A stretch of 64,000 bases of DNA from NCBI GenBank assembly GCA_020633335.1, contig JACKDU010000005.1, positions 1 to 64,000 on the forward strand. The letters run 5' to 3'. Of the stretch, positions 1-7,177 are shown piece after piece. Below the pieces are notes generated by a model. It made no database searches. It was not told the origin of the DNA and saw nothing but the letters and a program-made list of their open reading frames with translations. The DNA is from Myxococcales bacterium. GTDB lineage: Bacteria; Myxococcota_A; Polyangia; Nannocystales; Nannocystaceae. A program made the translations under genes and the position numbers. The stretch's first letter is position 1; each line of letters begins with the position of its first letter.

Positions 1-1883
1 GCCCGCCGCCCGCGGTCGGGCCGCTGGTCGCCGACGTCCGCGAGGGCAAGGGCGACCCCGTCTACAACGCCCACTCGTACCACACCAAGGTGCCGCACCG
101 GGCGATCATGCGCTTCCTCCTCCACTACACCGAGCCCGGCGCGGTCGTCCTCGATCCCTTCGCGGGGACCGGGATGACCGGGGTCGCGGCCGCCTTCTGC
201 GGGCATGCCGACGCGGCCCTGCGCGCGCAGATCGAGGGGGAGCGGGCGGCCGCCGGCCTCGGGCCGCCGCGCTGGGGGGAGCGGCGGGCGATCCTCGCCG
301 ACCTCTCGAGCGTCGCCGCCTTCGTCGCCCACCGCTTCTGCTCGCCGAGCGAGCCGCCGCGCTTCGAAGCGGCGGCCCGGCGGATCCTCGCCGAGGTCGA
401 GGCGGAGCTCGGCTGGATGTACGAGACCCGCCACGACGACGGGCGGGTCGGTCGGATCCACTACGTCCTCTGGAGCGACGTCTTCCTCTGCCCGGAGTGC
501 GGCGGCGAGCTGGTCTTCTGGGAGGTCGCGGTCGATCGCCAGGCCGGCCGGGTGCGGCGGCGCTTCCGGTGCCCGGTGTGCGGGGCCGAGCTCGCGCGGG
601 CGGGCCTGCGGCGGGCCTTCGAGGAGGTCGACGAGCTCGACCTCGGCGGCCGCTGGCGACGGGCGAGGCGCTCGCCGGTGCTGATCCGCTACGCCGTCCC
701 GGGGATCGCCGGTCGCCTCGAGAAGCGCCCCGACGCCGATGACCTCGCGCGGATCGATCAGATCGATCGCCTCCGCGGGGGCGCCTGGTTCCCGCGCGAT
801 CGCTTGCCGCCCGGCGAGGAGACCCGGCGCAACGACGACGCCGGCCTCACCCACGTCCACCACTTCTACACCCGCCGCAACCTCCTCGCGCTCGCGGCCC
901 TGCGGGCGAGGATCTGGCCGGCGATGGACGAGGCGCCGGCGCTCGGGATGTGGTTCACGTCGGCCCACGCGTGGGGGACCCGCCTCAACCGCCTCCTGCT
1001 CTCGAACTACTTCCAGCGCCGCGGCGGGGTGATCGGCCAGACCCTCCAGGGGACCCTCTACGTCTCCTCGCTCAGCGTCGAGACCAACGTGCTCGAGCGC
1101 TTCCGCCTGCGGATCGCCTCGGTGCCGCACACCGCCCCGCGGCGGACGGCGATGATCTCGACCGGCTCGGCCGAGCGCCTGCCGATCGACGACGGGGTGA
1201 TCGACTACATCTTCACCGACCCGCCCTTCGGCGGGAACATCCAGTACGCCGAGCTCAACGTCCTCTGGGAGGCCTGGCTCGGGGTGATGACCGACGCCCG
1301 CGCCGAGGCGGTCGTGAGCCCGGCGCGCGGGCAGGATCTCGGCGCCTATCAGGCGAGGATGGAGCGCGCCTTCGGCGAGTGCTTCCGGGTGCTCAAGGCC
1401 GGCGGCTGGATGACCGTCGAATTCTCGAGCACCCGCGCCGAGGTCTGGAACGCGATCCAGACGGCGATCGTCGGGGCGGGCTTTGAGCTCGTCAGCGTCG
1501 CCGCGCTCGAGAAGACCCACAAGGGCTACCGCGCCCTGACCACGGCGATCGCCGCCCGCCAGGATCTCGTGCTCTCGTGCCGCAAGCCCGGCCAGCCCGA
1601 GGAGGTCGCCGAGGCGCGGGCCGCCCTCGATCCCGAGGGGGTCTGGTCCTTCGTCGAAGACGCGCTCCGTCGCCTGCCGCGGGTGGGTGAGGTCCGCGGG
1701 CGGACGCCGCCGCTCCTCTATGATCAGTGGGTCGCCGCGTCGCTGCGCGCCGGCGTGCCGATCGGCCTCTCGAGCGCGGAGTTCAGCGTCGGCCTCGGGC
1801 GCCGCTTCGTGATCCGGGGCGGCATGTGCTTTCTCCCTGAGGAGCTCGAAGCGCGCGATGCCCCCGAAGAGGGCGTGGAGTAG
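1..1883 (+). CDS. Zinc-ribbon DNA methyltransferase, 5' end outside window
   Basis: Predicted S-adenosylmethionine-dependent DNA methyltransferase (N6-adenine or N4-cytosine). The reading frame is open to the left edge, and the protein-like segment YNAHSYHTKVPHRAIMRF precedes the SAM motif DPFAGTGMTG, so the true start lies upstream; the GTG at 90 is not the start. Motif I comes first, then an insertion with two CxxC pairs (CPECGGEL and CPVCGAEL, a zinc ribbon), then the catalytic motif TDPPFGGNIQYAE. This order (I, insertion, IV) and the zinc ribbon recall large stand-alone methylases seen in defence islands. No restriction nuclease is visible. It ends 147 bp before the retron genes on the same strand and may be part of the same defence island, but nothing shows it is part of the retron. 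Substrate and target site cannot be read from the sequence. Confidence 0.85.
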   Translation, partial: PPPAVGPLVADVREGKGDPVYNAHSYHTKVPHRAIMRFLLHYTEPGAVVLDPFAGTGMTGVAAAFCGHADAALRAQIEGERAAAGLGPPRWGERRAILADLSSVAAFVAHRFCSPSEPPRFEAAARRILAEVEAELGWMYETRHDDGRVGRIHYVLWSDVFLCPECGGELVFWEVAVDRQAGRVRRRFRCPVCGAELARAGLRRAFEEVDELDLGGRWRRARRSPVLIRYAVPGIAGRLEKRPDADDLARIDQIDRLRGGAWFPRDRLPPGEETRRNDDAGLTHVHHFYTRRNLLALAALRARIWPAMDEAPALGMWFTSAHAWGTRLNRLLLSNYFQRRGGVIGQTLQGTLYVSSLSVETNVLERFRLRIASVPHTAPRRTAMISTGSAERLPIDDGVIDYIFTDPPFGGNIQYAELNVLWEAWLGVMTDARAEAVVSPARGQDLGAYQARMERAFGECFRVLKAGGWMTVEFSSTRAEVWNAIQTAIVGAGFELVSVAALEKTHKGYRALTTAIAARQDLVLSCRKPGQPEEVAEARAALDPEGVWSFVEDALRRLPRVGEVRGRTPPLLYDQWVAASLRAGVPIGLSSAEFSVGLGRRFVIRGGMCFLPEELEARDAPEEGVE

Positions 1884-1990
1884 CCGCGGGCGAGGCTCTC
1901 GCGTGCGCTGGGGGCCCGATGCCCCACAGCTTCGGCATTGTCCCTACGGCCAGGTGATCCGGCGCAGATCATCGGCGGCGGTCTTTGTCC

Positions 1991-2027
1991 TTGCGCTCGG
2001 ATCGCCCCGCCGGCTACAAAACTAGCC
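1991..2027 (+). promoter_or_regulatory. Possible promoter and dyad of retron operon
   Basis: A TTGCGC at 1991-1996 and a TACAAA at 2015-2020 are spaced by 18 bp, like weak -35 and -10 boxes, in an otherwise GC-saturated stretch. The -10 candidate sits inside a small dyad, GGCTA-caaaac-TAGCC (2012-2027). The chosen GTG start at 2031 follows at once with no ribosome binding site, so a leaderless or nearly leaderless transcript is possible. This is pattern matching only. Confidence 0.35.
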
Positions 2028-2030
2028 GCC

Positions 2031-5000
2031 GTGAAGTTGATTCAGCGGGTCACCCTCGGCCTTCGACAGGGCTCCTCCGACAAGGTCTACATCGTCGAGC
2101 TCTGCGAGGTCGGGAGCGGCCGCTACGTCGTCAATTTCCAGTTCGGTCGCCGGGGCGCGGTCCTCCAGAGCGGGACCAAGACCTCGTCGCCGGTGCGCGA
2201 GGCGAACGCCCGCTCGATCTTCGCCCGCCTGGTCGACGAGAAGAAGCGCAAGGGCTACAGCGAGTCGGCCGGCGGGGCCGCGTCCGCGTCCGCCTCCGCG
2301 TCCGGGTCTGGGCCGAGGAGCGCCCGCCACGGCAGCCGCGAGGAGGCGCTGGTCGCCGCCCTGAGCGGCCGGAGCTCGACGACGCTGACCCGCGCGGTCT
2401 GGCGGGTCGGCGAGCTCAAGCTCCGGGCGGCCGTCCCCTCGCTGGTCTCGCTCCTCGGCTCCGGCTCGGAGATGCTCGACTACGTCGTCACCTGGGCGCT
2501 CGCGCGCTGCGGCGACGAGGGGACGCTGACGCTCCTGGCCAGCCGCCAGGGGGTCCCGGCCAGCGACCTCGGCGGCGACGTCGACGCGCTGATCCCCCGC
2601 CTCTTCCCGCGGGTGAAGAGCGCCCCCGGCAGCGCTCGCCTCGCCCCCGAGGCGCTCCGCGCCTTCAGCCGCGACCTCGCCGATCGGATCGCCTCGGCGG
2701 CGACCGCCCGGCTGCCGGCGGCGCTCCGCGATCTCTCGATCACCGGGCCGGCGGAGGCCTTCTCGGCCGCGCTCGCCCGCCACCTCGAGGCCGACACGGC
2801 CGAGGCCTATGCTGTCCTTGAGGACATCTACCGGATCAACACGGCGATCGCCCGGCGCGGGCTCGTCGACGCCTGCCGGACGATCCCGATGCGGCCGCCG
2901 GCCTTCCGGGTCGCCCGCCACCTCTTCAAGATCGCCGAGCTCCGGGTCGACGGCGAGGTCTTCGGGATCCTCGCCCACCGCTTCGAGACCTCGCTGGCGA
3001 TGTTCCGGACCCCGCGCTGGGGCGATCGGGTCTACGTCGGCCGCACCTACATGAAGGCGGGCAACGAGCTCAAGCTGCCGAGCTCGCGCCTCGCCTACTC
3101 GTCGAAGACCCGCGCCTACCTCCGGCGCCGGGTCTGGCGGCACCTCCGACGGCTCGCGCGGGCCGGCGACCTCGACTACGTGCGCCTCGCGGTCGGCGTC
3201 CTCCTGCCCTACCGCGACGCCGACGCCAAGCCGGTCCAGAGCCGCTCGCGCTACTCCTACTCGACGCGCAAGCGGACGACGACCTACTGGGACGCCTACG
3301 CCGGCTACCAGGCCTTCAACGCGATCCTCTACTCGCACTCGCCGCGCTACCACCTCCGCCCGGGCTCGCTCGCCTGGCGCTGCACCGGGACCTACAAGCC
3401 CGGCGACGCCGCGCCGCCGGTCCGCGAGGAGGCCTTCCCGAAGCTCTGGGACGAGGTGCCGATCGGCCTCATGCACCTCCTCGGCGAGAGCCGCTGCCTG
3501 CGGGTCCACGAGTTCGCGGTCAAGGCGCTGCGGGCCAACCAGCCCTTCTGCGACGAGCTCGACGTCGACGGGATCGCCGTCCTCCTCCGCCAGCCCTACG
3601 AGGTCACGGCGGCCCTCGGCTACGACCTCGCGCTCGCCCGCTACCGCCCGCAGGCCCCCGACATCGGCCTCCTGACGGCGATGGCCGACGCCGCCTACGC
3701 GCCGGCGCGGGCCAAGGCCCACGAGTGGATCGACGCCGCCCGCCTGCGGGCGATGTACGAGCCCGGGCTCCTGAGCGCGCTGATCCTCGGGCGTCACCCC
3801 GACACCCGCGCCTTCGGCCGCCGCTTCCTCGAGAGCACCAACCTCACCCCGCGGATCGCCGAGGAGGTGATCGCCCGGACGATCGCCGGGATCCTGGCGC
3901 TGGGGAGCGAGCCCGGCGACGCGCTCCTCGCCCGCGAGGCCGGCGAGACCCTCCTCCGCGGCCTCCAGCGCCCGCTCCAGAGCCTCGGCCTCGGGGTGAT
4001 CGCCGACCTCATCGCCCACCCCTCGGAGGCGGTCCAGGACCTCGGCGGGCGGATCCTCCTCGGCCACGGGACCCGCCCGGAGCAGCTCCCGCAGGAGCTC
4101 CTCGGCGCGCTCCTCCGCTCGCGCTACCCGTCGATCCGCGGGCTCGGGGCGCGCCTCCTCGGGGAGCTCCCCGAGCGCGCGCTGGCCGAGCGCGAGGCGC
4201 TCCTGGTCGACCTGATCCTCTCGCCCTACGCCGATCTCCGCGACTCGATCCGGCCGGTCGTCAGCCGCCTCGCGCGGGCCGACGCCCGCTTCGCCGGCGA
4301 GCTGAGCCGCCTCCTGATCGCCCGCCTCCTGAGCCCGGAGAGCTTCGAGGGGCTCCACTCCCACATCCTCCGGGTGCTCCGCGGCGAGCTGATGCCGACC
4401 CTCAAGGCGGTCCCGAAGGAGGTCGTCCTCCGCCTCCTCCGCTCGAAGTCGGGGCACGCCCAGGAGCTCGGCGGCTACCTCCTCGCCGACAACGTCGACC
4501 CGAACGAGCTCTCGGTCGCCGAGGTCGCCCGCCTCGCCAGCCACGAGATCCTCTCGGTGCGCCAGGCCGCCTGGAAGTTCTACCGCGACAACGTCGCCCG
4601 GATCCGGGCCGAGCTGGGGCAGGCGATCCGGATCGTCGACGCGACCTGGGAGGACTCGCGGAATTTCGCCTTCGACTTCCTGCGGGCGAATTGCACGGAC
4701 GCCGACCTGACGCCGGACGTGCTGGTCGGCCTCTGCGACTCGGTGCGCGCCGACGTCCAGCGCTTCGGCCAGGAGATGATCACCCGCTTCTTCCACGCCG
4801 AGCAGGGGCCCGAGTACCTCCTCCGCCTCGCCGAGCACCCGTCGGCCGACCTCCAGCTCTTCGCCTCGAACTTCCTCGAGGACTACGCCCACGGCGACCT
4901 CGATCGCCTGATGAAGCTGCGGCCCTACTTCCTCGGGGTGCTCTCGCGGGTCAACCGCGGGCGGGTCGCCAAGGCGCGGGTCTTCGCCTTCCTGACCGCC

Positions 5001-5204
5001 GAGGCGCTCGCCGACCGGCCGACCGCCGAGTACGTCGCCGAGCTCCTGATCCGGCAGTCGCTGACGATCGCGATCGGCGACCGGGCGGCCTGCGTCGCCG
5101 CGATCCTCGAGATCCACCGGGCCTACCCGGACCTCGACGTGCCGCTCAAGGTCCGGGTCGCGCCGCTCCGGAGCCCGACCCAGGAGGCCCGCGATGGAGT
5201 TTAA
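2031..5204 (+). CDS. WGR-domain HEAT/ARM-repeat protein, retron accessory
   Basis: About 1057 residues. Residues ~2-80 form a WGR-type domain (KLIQRVTLGLRQGSSDKVY, then FQFGRRG in place of the W-G-R core); WGR domains in PARPs and MolR-like proteins bind nucleic acid. A low-complexity SASASASGSG linker follows. HEAT/ARM-like helical repeats occur near residues 120-170 and again over roughly 560-1040 (for example ILSVRQAAWKFY and ADVQRFGQEMITRFF). I chose GTG 2031 because homology-like sequence begins there; the longer frame from TTG 1938 adds 31 unconvincing residues. Its stop overlaps the start of the next gene by 11 nt, so the two are translationally coupled. With the WHSWIM protein and reverse transcriptase it matches the ARM component I recall for type XIII retrons. 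Whether it is effector, sensor or scaffold is unknown. Confidence 0.82.
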   Translation: MKLIQRVTLGLRQGSSDKVYIVELCEVGSGRYVVNFQFGRRGAVLQSGTKTSSPVREANARSIFARLVDEKKRKGYSESAGGAASASASASGSGPRSARHGSREEALVAALSGRSSTTLTRAVWRVGELKLRAAVPSLVSLLGSGSEMLDYVVTWALARCGDEGTLTLLASRQGVPASDLGGDVDALIPRLFPRVKSAPGSARLAPEALRAFSRDLADRIASAATARLPAALRDLSITGPAEAFSAALARHLEADTAEAYAVLEDIYRINTAIARRGLVDACRTIPMRPPAFRVARHLFKIAELRVDGEVFGILAHRFETSLAMFRTPRWGDRVYVGRTYMKAGNELKLPSSRLAYSSKTRAYLRRRVWRHLRRLARAGDLDYVRLAVGVLLPYRDADAKPVQSRSRYSYSTRKRTTTYWDAYAGYQAFNAILYSHSPRYHLRPGSLAWRCTGTYKPGDAAPPVREEAFPKLWDEVPIGLMHLLGESRCLRVHEFAVKALRANQPFCDELDVDGIAVLLRQPYEVTAALGYDLALARYRPQAPDIGLLTAMADAAYAPARAKAHEWIDAARLRAMYEPGLLSALILGRHPDTRAFGRRFLESTNLTPRIAEEVIARTIAGILALGSEPGDALLAREAGETLLRGLQRPLQSLGLGVIADLIAHPSEAVQDLGGRILLGHGTRPEQLPQELLGALLRSRYPSIRGLGARLLGELPERALAEREALLVDLILSPYADLRDSIRPVVSRLARADARFAGELSRLLIARLLSPESFEGLHSHILRVLRGELMPTLKAVPKEVVLRLLRSKSGHAQELGGYLLADNVDPNELSVAEVARLASHEILSVRQAAWKFYRDNVARIRAELGQAIRIVDATWEDSRNFAFDFLRANCTDADLTPDVLVGLCDSVRADVQRFGQEMITRFFHAEQGPEYLLRLAEHPSADLQLFASNFLEDYAHGDLDRLMKLRPYFLGVLSRVNRGRVAKARVFAFLTAEALADRPTAEYVAELLIRQSLTIAIGDRAACVAAILEIHRAYPDLDVPLKVRVAPLRSPTQEARDGV

Positions 5205-6837
5205 CTACCGCTACCACGGGGCGACCGCGGTCGACTCGAGCGCCCGCTCGACGGCGATGTCCTTCGCCCCGGACACCCTCCGGGAGCCGACCTACTTCAC
5301 CGGCGAGATCCGCAAGGCGCTCGAGTTCCGCGAGGCGATCTCGGCGCTCCACGACGTCGTCGTCTCCGACCTCCGCTTCAAGCCCAAGGACCGCAGCGAG
5401 TACATGGCCTGGCTCGCGCAGCAGGAGCAGATCAACTGGCAGACGGTCGCCAGCGAGCGGGGCAAGGCGAAGGCGGAGATCGAGGCGCTGCAGCGCGAGC
5501 TCAACGAGATCAACGGCCGCACCGCCCGGCGGATGAAGGGCTTCTACGGGGCCCGCCGGACCTACTTCGACTACCTCTACAAGAAGGACCGCGACGCCTG
5601 GTTCGTCCTCGACCCGGTGATCACCGTCCACCCCGACCAGGTCTTCTTCGAGTGCTTCTCGGAGGACGAGTCGAGCTACGGCTGCCTGAGCTGCGCCTAC
5701 GACGTCTTCCAGAAGATCGGCGAGTTCGCCTGCGGGACCACCAACATCGACTACTCGGCGGCGCTCTACGACGAGTTCCAGAAGATCCGGCGCTACAAGT
5801 CGACCTCGCTGATGGTCGACCCCTCGGGCTTCGAGGTCCAGACCGCCGAGGACGACACCTTCCGCGAGGAGAAGATCGACCTCCCGGACTCGTGGGTGCG
5901 CGGCTTCCTCCAGGTCTCGTCGGCGATGACCCTGCCGACGATCTCCTTCGACCTCCAGCCGATGGACGTCCACAACCTCTGCTTCGTCCTCCGCCGCAAC
6001 CGCGAGCGGGTCGGGCCGCGGAGCATGCGCTACGTCCTCTCGCCGGGGAAGCCGGTGAAGATCGTCTTCGAGCCCTGGGACATCGTCGTCGAGTGCCCGC
6101 GCTCGCCCTACCTCGGCGACCAGGAGCACGAGATCCGGGTCTGGGGGCGGCGGCGGATCCACATCCTCGAGCGCCTGATCCAGGTCGCCCGCAAGTTCAC
6201 CGTCCACCTCCTCGGCCGCGGGATGCCCTCGTTCTACGTGGCTGACCTCGGGGACATGTTCTTCACGCTCGGGCTCTCGGGGTGGACCGCCAACGACTGG
6301 TCGTCGGCCGGCAACTTCGATCTGATGGCGCCCCGCGCCGAGGTCGATGACCTGACCAAGCGGCGGGTCTTCGCCGGCCTCAAGGAGCGCTGGCTCGACA
6401 CCCCGGACGCCCTGAGCGCGCGGATCGGGGTCGATCGCGGCCTCGTCCTCGGCGCGCTCTCGGCCTACACCCAGGCGGGGCGGGTGATCTACGACCTCGC
6501 CAAGGGGGTCTACCGGGTCCGCGAGCTCAGCCGCGAGCCCCTGCCGATGAGCAAGCTCCGCTTCGCCAACCCCCGCGAGGAGGGGGCGAACCGCCTGGTC
6601 GGCGCGCGGGCGGTCAAGGTCCGCGACGCGACCCGGAGCTCGGACGGCAAGCTCCGCCTCAGCGGCGAGGTCAAGGACGGGAGCCGGCGCTACCAGCCGG
6701 AGCTCGTGATTGACCGCGACGAGCGGATGGTTCAGGCCACCTGCTCATGCAACTTCTACTTCCAAAACAAGCTGCACAAGGGGCCCTGCGAGCATATACT
6801 CGCCCTGCGGATCGCCCACCGCGGGAGCGCGTCGTAG
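5194..6837 (+). CDS. WHSWIM zinc-finger protein, retron accessory
   Basis: 547 residues. The C-terminus carries a SWIM zinc finger with ligands C517, C519, C532 and H534 (CSCNFYF...GPCEH), preceded by a probable winged-helix segment near residues 390-445. An N-terminal helical stretch (~60-110, rich in Gln, Glu and Lys) may be coiled coil. SWIM fingers bind DNA or proteins. ATG 5194 has a good ribosome binding site (AGGAGG at 5182-5187) lying inside the end of the WGR/HEAT gene, which fixes this start. WHSWIM proteins are an accessory component of one retron class (type XIII as I recall it), and here the gene is followed by the retron RNA gene and reverse transcriptase. Near the 3' end the codon use is atypically AT-rich (an ATA codon in a genome of this GC), possibly because it encodes a promoter for the retron RNA. 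Confidence 0.83.
   Translation: MEFNYRYHGATAVDSSARSTAMSFAPDTLREPTYFTGEIRKALEFREAISALHDVVVSDLRFKPKDRSEYMAWLAQQEQINWQTVASERGKAKAEIEALQRELNEINGRTARRMKGFYGARRTYFDYLYKKDRDAWFVLDPVITVHPDQVFFECFSEDESSYGCLSCAYDVFQKIGEFACGTTNIDYSAALYDEFQKIRRYKSTSLMVDPSGFEVQTAEDDTFREEKIDLPDSWVRGFLQVSSAMTLPTISFDLQPMDVHNLCFVLRRNRERVGPRSMRYVLSPGKPVKIVFEPWDIVVECPRSPYLGDQEHEIRVWGRRRIHILERLIQVARKFTVHLLGRGMPSFYVADLGDMFFTLGLSGWTANDWSSAGNFDLMAPRAEVDDLTKRRVFAGLKERWLDTPDALSARIGVDRGLVLGALSAYTQAGRVIYDLAKGVYRVRELSREPLPMSKLRFANPREEGANRLVGARAVKVRDATRSSDGKLRLSGEVKDGSRRYQPELVIDRDERMVQATCSCNFYFQNKLHKGPCEHILALRIAHRGSAS
6772..6800 (+). promoter_or_regulatory. Candidate promoter for retron RNA
   Basis: TATACT at 6795-6800 matches five of six bases of the -10 consensus and lies within the last codons of the WHSWIM gene, using a rare ATA codon. 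The region 17 bp upstream (CTGCAC at 6772) is a poor -35. A transcript from here would begin about 75 nt before the a1 repeat, so a closer unseen promoter or read-through with later trimming is equally possible. Confidence 0.33.
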
Positions 6838-6881
6838 GGGCCAAACGTCCACCGGAGGTCACCACCACACCCACGAATTTC

Positions 6882-6896
6882 GTCATGGCAGCGGCG
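6882..6896 (+). repeat. Retron a1 inverted repeat
   Basis: GTCATGGCAGCGGCG, a perfect reverse complement of 7104-7118. In retrons this pairing closes the RNA so that the branch G just inside a1 is placed to prime reverse transcription. Confidence 0.82.
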
Positions 6897-6982
6897 CGAG
6901 GAGCCAGGCCTTGCAACCTGGGCGGCGGATCGCCGTCCTTGCCGCATGACAATGCACGCATCACTGGTCTGCTCGTTACTGT

Positions 6983-7058
6983 GCGGTACCTCGGGGTAGT
7001 GTCGCTATTCCGGTGAGGGTCCCGCGAACCGAATGAGCGACACTACCCCGGGTACCGC
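6983..7058 (+). repeat. Long msd hairpin
   Basis: Arm 6983-7006 pairs with 7036-7058 over 23 bp with one bulged T (6991). The stem continues, after an unpaired G7035, as 7007-7014 against 7028-7034 with one bulged base, leaving a loop of about 13 nt (7015-7027). Long, nearly perfect hairpins are the hallmark of the msd DNA in retrons. Confidence 0.85.
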
Positions 7059-7103
7059 TTGAGTTGACCAGCCCAGTCCCGGGGAGCCTTCGAAGGCGCC
7101 AGA

Positions 7104-7118
7104 CGCCGCTGCCATGAC
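7104..7118 (+). repeat. Retron a2 inverted repeat
   Basis: CGCCGCTGCCATGAC, the exact complement partner of a1. A separate 12-bp palindrome GCCTTCGAAGGC lies just inside it at 7086-7097. Confidence 0.82.
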
Positions 7119-7177
7119 ACCTTTTTCCCGGGGCCCCCGGCCCCGCGACCGACCTCCCGCTCCCCCCGGCAATCCCC

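Larger units (their letters stand above)
6882..7118 (+). ncRNA. Retron msr-msd RNA gene
   Basis: The 340-bp gap before the reverse transcriptase has the architecture of a retron RNA gene. It is bounded by a perfect 15-bp inverted repeat (a1 6882-6896, a2 7104-7118). Just after a1, the AGC at 6902-6904 is the best candidate for the branch guanosine (G6903). Two short msr hairpins follow: 6904-6908 with 6917-6921, and 6923-6927 with 6931-6935. The msd part is dominated by a long hairpin, 6983-7058. Reverse transcription is expected to start next to a2 (about 7103) and run back to roughly 6950, giving msDNA in the order of 130-165 nt, similar in size to known myxobacterial msDNAs. The boundaries of the mature RNA and DNA are inferred, not seen. 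Confidence 0.82.

Noticed and set aside
2022..5117. Very long antisense open frame opposite the WGR/HEAT gene
   Set aside because: Composition effect of the GC-rich third positions; the product is low-complexity Arg/Glu/Gly without domains. The same holds for the long frames antisense to 8735-12175, 16211-18595 and 51000-54197.
7119..7177. CTTTTTCCCGGGGCCCCCGG as a terminator between retron RNA and RT gene
   Set aside because: The T-run precedes the GC hairpin, the wrong order for a plus-strand terminator, and RT expression needs passage through it.
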